Source: an uncultured Prevotellaceae bacterium
Lineage (GTDB): Bacteria; Bacteroidota; Bacteroidia; Bacteroidales; Bacteroidaceae
Direction of reading: 5' to 3'
NCBI GenBank assembly: GCA_902784565.1
Contig: CACZVE010000023.1
Location: forward strand, 1-43,813
DNA length: 43,813 nucleotides
The position numbers and the translations under genes are program-made. The notes under the pieces are model-generated. The model had not been told where the DNA came from, made no database searches, and saw nothing but the letters and a program-made list of their open reading frames with translations. Below, piece after piece: positions 7,903 to 16,698 of the stretch (the first letter of the stretch is position 1; the number at the start of each line of letters is the position of its first letter).

Positions 7903-8553
7903 CTCTAGTTCTTCTATCCTCTGCTTCAATTCGACATTTTCGGTTTTCAGGCGCTGGATCTCGGCTTCCAGAGAGTGCAGATAGGTGTCCTGCTGCTGGC
8001 GATAGCCCGTGCGGGCTGCGTACATGCGCTCCTTGATACCACCCTCTTTCACAAATCGCTGCTCCAATTTCTCGATATAGGCGCACATCATCTTATCTGT
8101 CTGGTGGCAGAGTGTGAGTAGTAGGTTAGCCATCTCTTCATCGTTCATCTTTAATACCAACGGGGCGTATGCATCATAGTCATTATGCGTGTGGCAGAAA
8201 TCACGAAGTCGCTGCTGGCGTTCGCTGTCGGCTGGCCAAGGCGAAAGATGATGGGTGTTCAGATAGTCGTGATAATCAGCCCGCAATTCTTGGAGACTGC
8301 CCCGAGCCACGTTGAGCAACTTAATCTCCATCTCGGAACTGGTCTGTCCGTCTTCGCTGCCTTCCACGATGTTTTGCTTGCCAGAGCGTGCGGCTTGCAC
8401 CATCTGATCCACCGTGCGATCACCGTGAAGCGGGAGAAAGCGCTTACAGAACACCACTGTTAACTGATAAATGGTATCGCTCTTCCGATAGAAGTAGAGG
8501 TCTTTCCAAACAACTGCTTTTCGTAGTATTTTACCTTCTGTGTATGATTTCAT
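7888..8553 (-). CDS. Four-helix-bundle (23S-IVS-like) protein with coiled-coil suffix
   Basis: 221 residues. The N-terminal 110 residues fit the four-helix-bundle family whose first members are encoded by 23S rRNA intervening sequences: a KDLYFYRKSDTIYQLTVVFCKRF helix start, then ARSGKQNIVEGSEDG and EIKLLNVARGSLQELRADYHDYL. These correspond to the family's 'Ser...Asn-Ile-x-Glu-Gly' and 'x-x-Ala-x-Gly-Ser-x-x-Glu' motifs. The chain is about 100 residues longer than the basic family; the C-terminal part ends in a leucine-heptad coiled coil (LHSLEAEIQRLKTENVELKQ). Known relatives include the Avd subunit of diversity-generating retroelements, which binds nucleic acid, but no reverse transcriptase is nearby. 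The gene and its two decamer arrays fill all space between the neighbouring stop codons. Function unknown. Confidence 0.85.
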   Translation of the reverse strand: MKSYTEGKILRKAVVWKDLYFYRKSDTIYQLTVVFCKRFLPLHGDRTVDQMVQAARSGKQNIVEGSEDGQTSSEMEIKLLNVARGSLQELRADYHDYLNTHHLSPWPADSERQQRLRDFCHTHNDYDAYAPLVLKMNDEEMANLLLTLCHQTDKMMCAYIEKLEQRFVKEGGIKERMYAARTGYRQQQDTYLHSLEAEIQRLKTENVELKQRIEELEARKL

Positions 8554-8573
8554 AATAATTTGGTTTGTGAGAT

Positions 8574-8669
8574 TCTAGGCAATCCTAGGCAGTCCTAGGC
8601 TATCCTAGGAAAATCTAGGGGAACCTAGGCAATCCTAGGATAGCCTAGGACTGCCTAGGATTCCCTAGG
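8574..8669. repeat. CCTAGG decamer array, right copy
   Basis: Ten cores at exact 10-bp spacing, starting at 8574 and ending with the unit at 8664. Eight are CCTAGG and two are TCTAGG. Spacers again vary (CAAT, CAGT, CTAT, AAAA, GGAA, CAAT, ATAG, ACTG, ATTC). The array ends two bases before the stop codon of the GH43 gene on the minus strand and lies 20 bases upstream of the four-helix-bundle start codon. Confidence 0.95.
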
Positions 8670-8670
8670 A

Positions 8671-10137
8671 TTAGTGATTGCGGAAGTTCCACTTCGAGTT
8701 GTCGCTGCTGAAGTCGTACTTGGCGAGGGTGGGGGTGGAGTCACCTGCTGAGTAGAGGCAGATGCTCGTGTTAATGCCCTCCTGGCCAGGGATGACCTTC
8801 GGCATGATACGGAAGGTTCCGTCAGTCAGTTGCTCGATGCGCCAGAGTTGCTCATCAGCGCCAGTGTAGGCGGGAACGGTCTTCACCTCGCAGTCGGCTG
8901 TGGCGGCGAGTGCACGCTCTGTACCTTCGATGGTAATCTTGAAGTAGGTGTTGCCAAGGTAGGCACCCTTACCTTCAACCGGGGTCACAGTCCAGCGCTG
9001 GTGGGGACGGAACATATAGTCGCCGATACGGGCGGGGATGTCACCCTCAGGCCATGTGCTCTTCACCTGATCCAGTGTCTGGTTCTCCACGGGCTTGGGA
9101 GGCTCAGCATTCTGCTGCGGACGACCACCGAAGCCACCGAAACCGCCCATACGGGCCACGTTCATGCGGACGAAGTCGACAGCCAACTCGAGGGCATAGC
9201 CACGACGCTCTGACTCAATCTCGAAGGTACCGCCCTTGAACTGCTCACCGCAATAGGGCCAGTCATTCTTCCAAAGCAGCGGACGGATAGCCAGTGTAGA
9301 ACGGCCACCCATGTCGAAGTCGGCTTCCCAGTGGAACGATGCCACTTCAACGCCCTCATCGATGATGGTGCGTCCGAAGTGTCCGGCACCGGTCTTGCGG
9401 TCGCCAGCGGCCACCACCATACGACCACCACCATGATACATGTCGCGGCCTACATTATCAATATACGGTCCCTCAGGACTCTTGGAACGGCCTACGACTA
9501 TGTTATAGGTAGAGTTCACACCGTCGCAGCAGGTGCCGTGGGTACCGAGCAGGTAGTACCAGCCATTGCGGCAGATGAGGTCGGAAGCCTCACAGTCGAT
9601 GGCGATATCCTTCTCTACGTTACCGCTCTTACGGAAACCTGTGGTGGGATCGAGTTCGATGAGTCGGATGGTGCCGAAATAAGTACCATAACTCACCCAT
9701 AGACGACCTGTCGAGGGATCGAGCATGATACCCGGGTCGATAGCGTCCTGATCCTCCATACCGTCGGAGAAGCAGACCTCCACAGCCTCAGACCACTTGA
9801 AGTCGGGCGACTTCGGGTCGAGAGTCTTGTTCCACATGGTGAGGATACGGCCAGCGTGTCCGCCGCCGAGGCCACCACCGGTAGCACCATAGATGCAGAG
9901 ATAACGGTCGCCGATCTTAATCACATCAGGGGCTGCACCGCCACCTGGGCGCTCAGCACCACTGTTCCAGGTCCAGCCGTCCTCAGAGATCAGACCGCCG
10001 CCACCAGTGCCGAAGGTGTAGTATTTGCCCTCGCACTCGGCAATCGTCGAGGGGTCGTGGATAAAGGGTGCGCCAATCTGCGCGTTTGCGGCTGTGGCCA
10101 GCGTCATGGCCGCAAGGATACTATATAGTCTTTTCAT
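8671..10137 (-). CDS. GH43 arabinanase-like glycoside hydrolase with C-terminal lectin-like domain
   Basis: 488 residues with a signal peptide (MKRLYSILAAMTLATAANAQ). The catalytic domain is a GH43 five-bladed propeller: FIHDPSTIAECEGKYYTFGTG carries the catalytic base Asp, DQDAIDPGIMLDPSTG the transition-state Asp, and IDCEASDLICRNGWYYLL the general acid Glu. Repeated GGGR/GGH turns and a HWEADFD segment resemble endo-arabinanase-type members. After a Gly/Pro/Gln-rich linker (GGFGGFGGRPQQNAEPPKP, about residue 330) comes a beta-rich tail with QLWRIEQLTDGTFRIMPK and SICLYSAGDSTPTLAKYD, like a ricin-type trefoil carbohydrate-binding domain. It probably cleaves arabinose-containing polysaccharide side chains. 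It lies 2 bases after the second GH43 gene on the same strand. Confidence 0.85.
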   Translation of the reverse strand: MKRLYSILAAMTLATAANAQIGAPFIHDPSTIAECEGKYYTFGTGGGGLISEDGWTWNSGAERPGGGAAPDVIKIGDRYLCIYGATGGGLGGGHAGRILTMWNKTLDPKSPDFKWSEAVEVCFSDGMEDQDAIDPGIMLDPSTGRLWVSYGTYFGTIRLIELDPTTGFRKSGNVEKDIAIDCEASDLICRNGWYYLLGTHGTCCDGVNSTYNIVVGRSKSPEGPYIDNVGRDMYHGGGRMVVAAGDRKTGAGHFGRTIIDEGVEVASFHWEADFDMGGRSTLAIRPLLWKNDWPYCGEQFKGGTFEIESERRGYALELAVDFVRMNVARMGGFGGFGGRPQQNAEPPKPVENQTLDQVKSTWPEGDIPARIGDYMFRPHQRWTVTPVEGKGAYLGNTYFKITIEGTERALAATADCEVKTVPAYTGADEQLWRIEQLTDGTFRIMPKVIPGQEGINTSICLYSAGDSTPTLAKYDFSSDNSKWNFRNH

Positions 10138-10139
10138 AT

Positions 10140-12189
10140 TTATTTCTGATTTAAATTGATCTTGTAGTTCTTAACAGGGTTACCGTTCTCATCGAGGAAG
10201 CGGACGCAGAAGTCGCTCATGCCCGGGCCGTTGATGACGGCACCACGCAGGATGTTGCGGCCCTTCTTCAAGGTGATACGCTTCGACATGGCATCGTCCT
10301 TCACCATACGACGGTCGCCAGAGAGCAGGAGCGTCTCTTCGCCATTGAGCCACCACATAGAGGCAGAGTTGGAACCGACAGCCAGACGGACGTTTTCAAT
10401 ATCCTCGTCGCAGTCGATGATGGTGACAGCCCAGAAGAGCACACCATAGATCTCCTCACCCCACTTCTCAGCAAAGCGGAAGAGTTTCACGTTCAGGTTC
10501 TCGCTGTCGAGAGCATGCCAGGTGAGGTTCTGGGTGACAGTCTTCACCTGTGGTCCCTGAGGCTGTTGCTGGGCACCGAATCCACGTCCGAAGCCTGCGG
10601 GAGCCTGCTCCTGCTGGAACACGGCCTTCACCTTCTGACCGTCCTTCGGAATGATGGTCTGCTGACCCTTGAAGTATTCTCTGTTGAAGTGCTCACGCAG
10701 ATAAGAGTCTGTGAACACGGTATTGCCGCTGTTGGGCTTGGTGATAGGCTCCAGGAGCAGCCAACGGTGGATGAAGCCTTCGCCGTCGGGCTGTGCTGTG
10801 GTATTGGCAGCCACGCGGACATAGTCCACGCTGAGCGCACCCTCACCCTCGTTGGTGATGACGAGATTGGTCACACCACTGGGGATATAGTCGAGTTTGG
10901 CTGTCTGTGTGAGCCATTGGTTGCGCTGGTCGCGGTTGAAACGCATCATCATACCGCCTCCAGGACCATTGGCACCGCCTGCAGGAGGCTCTGGTGGTCT
11001 CACCGTCAACTTGTGACGGGCGATGACCTTGCCCTTGGCGCTGCCTTCACGGATACAGAGTTCTGTATCGTCGCTGGCTTTAACACTCATGATGAGGTAG
11101 CCGTCGGAAATCATGCTGAAGTCCACATCATTATACTGGAGCCAACTGCCCTTTGTAGGCAGGGTGGCCTGGAAACCGCGGAAGGTGTTGACGGTATCGA
11201 TGAGTTCGCTGGTCACACCTGCGCTGGCAGTGCTGTAACGGTCGATCTCAATCTTCTCGGTAGCCTTGTTGATACCCACGCCACGAATGGTCTGCTTCAC
11301 CTCCTGGATAGTACCGTCGGCATTGAAATACAATTTCTCAATGCAGGCAGAACGGCGCTTGTCATCACTCGGAGAGAAATAGTTGTGGTGATAGAACAGA
11401 TACCACTGGCCCTTGTAGTTAATGATACTATGGTGATTGGTCCAGCAGCCGTTGGGTTGTTCAGCCATAATCAGTCCCTTGTACTCGTAGGGACCCATCG
11501 GGTTCTTACTCATGGCATAGCCGAGGACTTCGGTATTCTCTCTCACATACGGATAGGTGAGGTAGTACCAGCCGTTAGCCTCGAAGGCAAACGGACCCTC
11601 AGCCTGACGGTTGGGAAGGCCTTCGAGACAGTTGACGCCAATCATTTCCATCTCGCGGTTGCCCCATTTGACTTTTGACTTGGGATTGTCGTCAGCCAGT
11701 TCCTTCATGTTGGGCTTCAGTTTGGCACAACGGCCATTGCCCCAGAAGAGGTAGGCGTTGCCGTCGGATGCCAGGAGCACGCACGGGTCGATACCGCTGA
11801 CACCCTTGATGTTCTCTGGCTCAGGAATGAACGGACCCTCAGGACGGTCAGCAATGGCTACACCGATACCGAAGCCACCACCTGCCTGAGGTGCAGAGGG
11901 GAAGTAGAAATAGTACTTGCCGTTTTTCTCGACGCAGTCGGGTGCCCACATCGAGTAGGAGTTAGGACGCACCCAGGGTACTTTGTTCTGGGTAACGATG
12001 ACACCGTGGTCTGTCCAGTCGGTCAGATTTTCGGATGAGAACACGTGGTAGTCTTCCATGCAGAACCAGTCCTGTCGCTGTCCGACGGGGGGCTTGATGT
12101 CATGCGATGGATAGAGGTACACCTTGTTGTTTCTGTGCCGCTGCGAGGAGAGGCACACCCATGAGAATGACACATAGTAATTTTTTCAT
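10140..12189 (-). pseudogene. GH43/CBM6-like glycoside hydrolase with broken 5' end (frameshift and deletion)
   Basis: From ATG 12189 one frame encodes a good signal peptide (MKKLLCVILMGVPLLAAAQK) but stops after 29 codons. The enzyme continues in another frame from KVYLYPSHD (open from GTG 12173). Family members normally carry a segment with Thr-Ala-Asp-Pro between these two parts; that segment, with the catalytic base Asp, is absent. I infer an out-of-frame deletion at about 12130, perhaps across the short AACAAC repeat. The rest is intact: MWAPDCVEKNGKYYFYFPSA, GIDPCVLLASDGNAYLFWG, EGPFAFEANGWYYLTYP (general acid Glu), a jelly-roll CBM6-like region (about 330-470) and a C-terminal beta domain. 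The encoded product should be neither secreted nor active. An assembly error is possible. Confidence 0.75.
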
Positions 12190-12237
12190 TCGCGTTGATA
12201 TTAATTGAATAATTGAACGTTTTTTAAGTTTCAGTTG

Positions 12238-12245
12238 CAAATATA
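12238..12245 (-). promoter_or_regulatory. -7 box upstream of the GH43 genes
   Basis: Minus-strand TATATTTG, about 50 bases upstream of the ATG at 12189. I see no clear -33 TTTG. Its position supports 12189 as the original start of the broken GH43 gene and suggests a GH43-GH43-four-helix-bundle transcript. Confidence 0.45.
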
Positions 12246-12365
12246 CAAAATATTTCTGAATTAGATGTAATTTCCCTGTGATGGTTTAATAATAAACCAC
12301 CACTTTCTTTGGAATTGTTACATTTGGGAAATAATTCGTAACTTTTTCCCGAATAATGGAAAGTT

Positions 12366-13868
12366 TTAACGGCTGAGTTTCTGGACGTATTTCACGGGTT
12401 CGCCACCGTCACGCTTAAACACATCGGCAAAAGCCTGGGGCTTGATGGTGACAGGACCGCGCATGAACTCTGGGATATTATAGCACTTCATGAACTGACG
12501 GTGATAGTCCGGATCGGCACAGGGCAGTTCGAAGGGTTTTGAACCCTTACCGTTTGCATCGATATGGGCGAAGAAAGGACGGGTGAAGTTACCGTCATCC
12601 CTGCGACTGCTGAATACCACCCACTTGCCATTGCTCGACCAGGAATGATAACTCTCGGTATCGTTGCTGTTCAGCTCTGTCATGGGACGGGCCTCACCGG
12701 TCTGGAGGTCTATCGTCCAAAGGTCTGCATCACGGTGCCAGATATGGAATACGCCATACTCTGCCAAAGCGAACATCAGATAGCGTCCGTCGGGTGAGAT
12801 ACGGGGCAAGGTGGCACTTTTCTCCAGCGAGTCTGCAGCAAACACCTGTTCGCGTGGGCCGAACGCCATCGTGGCTGGGTCGAAAGACTTGCGGTAGATA
12901 TTGTATCTGATCTTATTGGAATGTCTGAGCAGGTAGGTCGTCTTGTCCTCTATGGAGTCCGGGTACTCGAAATGGGCGCTGCAGTAGTAGACAGCCTTGC
13001 CGTCTGGAGCCCAGAAGGGGAATACCTCTAACTCATTGGGGTCATTCTCAATGTTCGTCACCTCGTTCTTCATCACGTCGTAGGCAATCAGGTCGCTCTC
13101 CGTGTCATACACCTCAATCTTGTTGGGATGGTTCACGTGGAAATTCTGGCGCGTCGTATTCGTAGAATAGACGATGAGCGGCAATTCGGGATGCCAGGCC
13201 GGGTAGACACCGGCAGAGAGGATGGAGTCATTCTTCATATTGATCTTACGGATGGTTCCGTCATAGGCAATGATGGTTCCGCCGTGGTTCTGGCGGGCGT
13301 GGAACTGCATCCTGCCAGGATTATACTGCTGGTAGTTATGACAGTTGATACACTGTCCGTTCGGCCCCTCCGTACAGAGGATATTGTCATAAATCACGCT
13401 CTCGTCGTAATTCTCCACGCAGCGCTGGCTGATGGTCAGTTCCTCGTAATTGACATACGAGGGGGAGATGAGGCGGTAGCTGATATAGGCGTCAATGGAA
13501 TCGGGCGACACATGGATGCTAAAGGGCTTGAACTTTGTCCACTGTCCATCCTTGCAGGCATAGGTCTCCACCTGGATGTCTTTGCCCTGGGCTGCGATAG
13601 CCAGTCGTTTCCAGGCGTCGAAATCGGGTTGCGCCTTGGTGCCTCCACAGATGATCTCCTCGTCGCCGAAGGCATAGCGGACGGCTATCTCCTCCGACTG
13701 GTCATCCATCTGGAAGGTCAGCGGGGCAATGTTGACGGGAACCGTCACATCTACATAGTCTGGATAAATCTTCGGCAGTGCGTCAGACTCAGTGAAGTCT
13801 GATGGCAGTTGCTGGCTACAGGCGCAGAACAACAGCGAAAGCGCTGTGATGAAAATATGCTTTTTCAT
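12366..13868 (-). CDS. TolB-like (PD40 repeat) lipoprotein with a CxxCH motif
   Basis: 500 residues. The lipobox LLFCAC marks a lipoprotein. The C-terminal 300 residues contain TolB/WD40-like propeller repeats: VYPAWHPELPLIVYST, VFPFWAPDGKAVYYCS, TLPRISPDGRYLMFAL and SYHSWSSNGKWVVFSS, each with the PDG/NGK turn. Near residue 170 is GQCINCHNYQQ, a CxxCH motif of the kind that binds c-type heme. The protein is probably periplasmic or outer-membrane attached. The gene starts 3 bases after the stop of the membrane-protein gene upstream, and this pairing is one I associate with Bacteroidota genomes. Whether heme is really attached is open. Confidence 0.75.
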   Translation of the reverse strand: MKKHIFITALSLLFCACSQQLPSDFTESDALPKIYPDYVDVTVPVNIAPLTFQMDDQSEEIAVRYAFGDEEIICGGTKAQPDFDAWKRLAIAAQGKDIQVETYACKDGQWTKFKPFSIHVSPDSIDAYISYRLISPSYVNYEELTISQRCVENYDESVIYDNILCTEGPNGQCINCHNYQQYNPGRMQFHARQNHGGTIIAYDGTIRKINMKNDSILSAGVYPAWHPELPLIVYSTNTTRQNFHVNHPNKIEVYDTESDLIAYDVMKNEVTNIENDPNELEVFPFWAPDGKAVYYCSAHFEYPDSIEDKTTYLLRHSNKIRYNIYRKSFDPATMAFGPREQVFAADSLEKSATLPRISPDGRYLMFALAEYGVFHIWHRDADLWTIDLQTGEARPMTELNSNDTESYHSWSSNGKWVVFSSRRDDGNFTRPFFAHIDANGKGSKPFELPCADPDYHRQFMKCYNIPEFMRGPVTIKPQAFADVFKRDGGEPVKYVQKLSR

Positions 13869-13871
13869 TTT

Positions 13872-15677
13872 CTATTTGATGTCTTGCAGAAAATAATAGT
13901 AGAAATAATAGGTGTTGCCGAAAGTCGGACGGAGGGCGGCACGTCCTGTTTCCGCACCTTGTCCGTTGTATTGCTGGGCCTCTCTCATGAAGGCATTGAA
14001 ACTTTCTCTTACACCCTTGTCGAAGGGCATCCTGTTCAGGTCGGGCCTGTTCTCAAGGTAGCCGAACAAGATGGCGCCCTCCTGGAAGATGCGAGGCATG
14101 GGACCTCGGGGATACAGACGGGCATAGTGGAAAAAGCGGGGCCAGAACATTTGGGCGTTCCTTGTCCAAAGGGCACCCAGCACGGCCTGCTCCTGGAAAT
14201 ACGGATCGTCAGCGTTCTGAACGGAGAGTTGTCCCATGACATATTGTTCCACCCTACCGCCGTCGGAGCCCACTGCGTTGTTGTAATGCATCATGTGCGT
14301 GACGGGGCCTGTCTCCGGATGTTCCGCTATCTGCTGCGGATGATCCAACAATTGTTGCATGCTGTCGGCCCATTCACCGTAAAACAATGTGTGTCGGAGC
14401 AGGTTCAGTATCTTCCGGGCGGCCTGTGTCTCACCCATGAGCATCGAGCAACGGGCCAGGTACTGTTGTATCTCTACGCTCCAGCCATACTCTACACCGT
14501 TTTCCATACATTGACGGTGGCAGTCGTTGAGCAGTCCGTACTGATAATAGATGGTACGACTAAACACATGGTACAGCATGTCGTAGGGCAAATCTGTGTT
14601 GGCCATCTTCTTGCCATTGGGGAAATTGTACATCTCGTCGAGTTGTCGTCCTAACCGTGAGAGGGCGAGGTTGTGCATCATGACGATGGGACGGGTGGGC
14701 TCTTCGTCACCCTGTTGCTGACCTTCGCGGAGCACACCTTCCCAGTCAGCCTGTTCGATGCAGCGCTGCATGGCCAGTTCGTGGTGGAAGTTGGCATCCT
14801 TATACCACCAGTGCCAGACACCGAGGATAAGCACCATCGCCAATACACCCTGCACGATAAAATGTTTGATGCTTAGTGATTCATGTTTCATGTTTACCAC
14901 GGCCATCACCAGAAAGAAACCTCCTAATATAAAATAAGGTATATAATAGGCTGAATAGGTCTCATGAATGGTGAAGGATGGCAGGCTCGCCGTCCAGATG
15001 TCATCGAAGTTCGTCTGGTAGTATATATAGCGGTAGCATATCAGCGGGACGGCAATGATACAGAGTAGACCGATGACCGTCAGGATGGCATTCTGTGTGT
15101 AGTTGCGATGAAGCCGCCAGGTCCATATAGCCATCAGCAGGACGGCAGCCAAGCCATAGATGCCCAACAGCGGATAACCCAAAGCGGCAGCCAAAATCAT
15201 CCAGACAATGCGGAGCCACAGTTTCTGGGGCAGTGCACGGAAGCCCCATAGCATGGCAATTATTATTGTGATACCAATGGTCGGTACGAAGAAATATCCC
15301 CTCAGACGCATAAAATAGTGCCAATAGCCCAGACTCATGTTGGCTATGAGCAGGACGGCAATGGGTATCAGCGCCAGAATGGTCCATTTGTCCGTGATAC
15401 GGAAAGTACGCTTGGTGAGCCACATTAGCAACAGCCACCAGCCACAGAGCATCAGTACACCCAGCCAAGGATGGAAAAAGAACTGCGTGAAATAACAACT
15501 GATATACGATAAAAATCCTCCTGGCACCAGCATCTGCTCTTTCAAATAGAGTGAGGTGTTGAGAAACAGGTTGTACTGCTGCACTTTCCAAAGCAGATTG
15601 CTCTCGAAACAGAGTAGTGCAACGGTAATGAGCAACAAGGCTCCTATCCACGGTAAGAAAGGTATGACTCTTTTCAT
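13872..15677 (-). CDS. DUF6057-type polytopic membrane protein with helical C-terminal domain
   Basis: 601 residues. The first 285 have about ten hydrophobic segments (for example FLPWIGALLLITVALLCF, WLGVLMLCGWWLLLMWL, WTILALIPIAVLLIANM, YFFVPTIGITIIIAMLWGF). The remainder is soluble and helical (CIEQADWEGVLREG, PIVMMHNLALSRLG, QYLARCSMLMGETQAARKIL), like TPR-type repeats. I recognise the arrangement as the DUF6057 family of Bacteroidota, whose function is not known. It lies 3 bases upstream of the TolB-like lipoprotein gene, so the two are probably made together and may act as one envelope complex. Confidence 0.75.
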   Translation of the reverse strand: MKRVIPFLPWIGALLLITVALLCFESNLLWKVQQYNLFLNTSLYLKEQMLVPGGFLSYISCYFTQFFFHPWLGVLMLCGWWLLLMWLTKRTFRITDKWTILALIPIAVLLIANMSLGYWHYFMRLRGYFFVPTIGITIIIAMLWGFRALPQKLWLRIVWMILAAALGYPLLGIYGLAAVLLMAIWTWRLHRNYTQNAILTVIGLLCIIAVPLICYRYIYYQTNFDDIWTASLPSFTIHETYSAYYIPYFILGGFFLVMAVVNMKHESLSIKHFIVQGVLAMVLILGVWHWWYKDANFHHELAMQRCIEQADWEGVLREGQQQGDEEPTRPIVMMHNLALSRLGRQLDEMYNFPNGKKMANTDLPYDMLYHVFSRTIYYQYGLLNDCHRQCMENGVEYGWSVEIQQYLARCSMLMGETQAARKILNLLRHTLFYGEWADSMQQLLDHPQQIAEHPETGPVTHMMHYNNAVGSDGGRVEQYVMGQLSVQNADDPYFQEQAVLGALWTRNAQMFWPRFFHYARLYPRGPMPRIFQEGAILFGYLENRPDLNRMPFDKGVRESFNAFMREAQQYNGQGAETGRAALRPTFGNTYYFYYYFLQDIK

Positions 15678-15698
15678 CTAGCGTTTTTTATTTTGCTG

Positions 15699-15706
15699 CA
15701 AAGGTA
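15699..15706 (-). promoter_or_regulatory. -7 box of the DUF6057/TolB-like operon
   Basis: Minus-strand TACCTTTG, about 20 bases upstream of the ATG at 15677. TTTG at 15732-15735 is 25 bp away, longer than the usual 20 bp, so only the -7 box is claimed. Confidence 0.45.
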
Positions 15707-15833
15707 CATAATATTCCTGATATTGGTTTGTCAAATGTTGCATTTATCGTTATGAAATGTTCCAAAAAGCATTAAATTAACCGATAAAAACATTTTTTAA
15801 CATAGAAATGATTAGTATTTCGAAATAATACCT

Positions 15834-15841
15834 TATCTTTG
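15834..15841 (+). promoter_or_regulatory. -7 box of the small secreted protein gene
   Basis: TATCTTTG in an AT-rich region, about 83 bases before the ATG at 15925. No convincing -33 box was seen. The long A/T-rich untranslated leader is typical of strongly expressed Bacteroidota genes. Confidence 0.5.
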
Positions 15842-15924
15842 CAACGAAATTAACAACAAATGCGATAAGATTTATATCTTATATAATAAACATTATTTAA
15901 TTAACTAACAAAATTTTAAAGTTT

Positions 15925-16581
15925 ATGAAGAAGTTATTTACTTTAGTTGCTGTGGCTTTCATGGCCATTGGTGCAAATGCTCAGGCAATCATTTATGAGC
16001 ATGATTTCACAGGCGGTTTCGAGGGTGATTATCCTTATTGGAGTCAGTTTGATGCTTCTCAGACAGACGCTGGTTCAAAAATCGAGTCTAACGCTGATGG
16101 TATTGCAATTACCGTTGCTTCTCAGACCGGTCAGCTCTGGCAGCCCCAGGTAGAGGTTACTCCTCTGGGCGCTTTCGACATTTATCAGTTCGACAACTAC
16201 AAAATCGTGATCACCGCTAAGTATCCTACCGATGGTCAGGTTCAGCTTCAGCTCGGTAACTGGAGTGGAAACTTCCAGGAGGCATTCGCCGTTACATCTA
16301 CTGGCGACTTCCAGACCGATGAGTTCGTTTATTCTGATCCTGCTCCCGCAGATTATGAGAAATGCCACATGCTGTTCCAGTGCGGTGACTTCCTGGGTAC
16401 CACTATCCTGAAGAAGTTTGAGATTTGGGACCTCGACGCTGAGCCCGATGATGCTACTGCTATCAAGACTCTGAAGAACAAGGCTCAGAATGGTGTTCGC
16501 TACAACCTCGCTGGTCAGAAGGTTGACGCTAACTACAAGGGCGCTGTCATCATGAACGGTAAGAAGTTCATCCAGAAGTAA
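15925..16581 (+). CDS. Small secreted protein, jelly-roll-like, with Prevotella-type C-terminal tail
   Basis: 218 residues. Signal peptide MKKLFTLVAVAFMAIGANAQ; then a beta-rich domain (IIYEHDFTGGFEGDYPYWSQF, IVITAKYPTDGQVQLQLGNW) with the pattern of a carbohydrate-binding jelly roll. The C-terminal segment VRYNLAGQKVDANYKGAVIM ends in KKFIQK, a tail found on many secreted Prevotella proteins and similar to type IX sorting tails. Codon use is strongly biased (GGT, CTG, AAG), and the gene has its own promoter and a strong terminator, which suggests high expression. Ligand unknown. Confidence 0.75.
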   Translation: MKKLFTLVAVAFMAIGANAQAIIYEHDFTGGFEGDYPYWSQFDASQTDAGSKIESNADGIAITVASQTGQLWQPQVEVTPLGAFDIYQFDNYKIVITAKYPTDGQVQLQLGNWSGNFQEAFAVTSTGDFQTDEFVYSDPAPADYEKCHMLFQCGDFLGTTILKKFEIWDLDAEPDDATAIKTLKNKAQNGVRYNLAGQKVDANYKGAVIMNGKKFIQK

Positions 16582-16604
16582 TTCTGAATAGCAAACCAAT
16601 TATA

Positions 16605-16640
16605 AAGGGAATTGCCCAACGGCAGTTCCCTTTTCTTTTT
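16605..16640 (+). terminator. Rho-independent terminator after the secreted protein gene
   Basis: AAGGGAATTGCC and GGCAGTTCCCTT form a 12-bp stem with one internal mismatch and a CAAC loop, followed by TTCTTTTT. It lies 24 bases after the stop codon. Confidence 0.85.
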
Positions 16641-16698
16641 GTTTGTTCTCAGTATTATTTTGTTCTCAGGTAGACCGTCTCTGCCCTTCATTTTTCTG

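Noticed and set aside
7888-8553. Diversity-generating retroelement (Avd-like protein)
   Set aside because: The fold is related, but there is no reverse transcriptase, template repeat or variable repeat in the window.
7817-8669. CRISPR array
   Set aside because: Repeats are only 6 bp with 4-bp spacers, far below CRISPR dimensions, and no cas genes are present.
10515-11678. 387-codon open frame on the plus strand
   Set aside because: It is antisense to the well-matched GH43 frame and shows no recognisable protein features.
12278-12302. Terminator of the TolB-like gene
   Set aside because: GTGATGGTTTA/TAAACCACCAC can pair, but the minus-strand 3' side is not T-rich and the stem is A/T-heavy; too weak to list.
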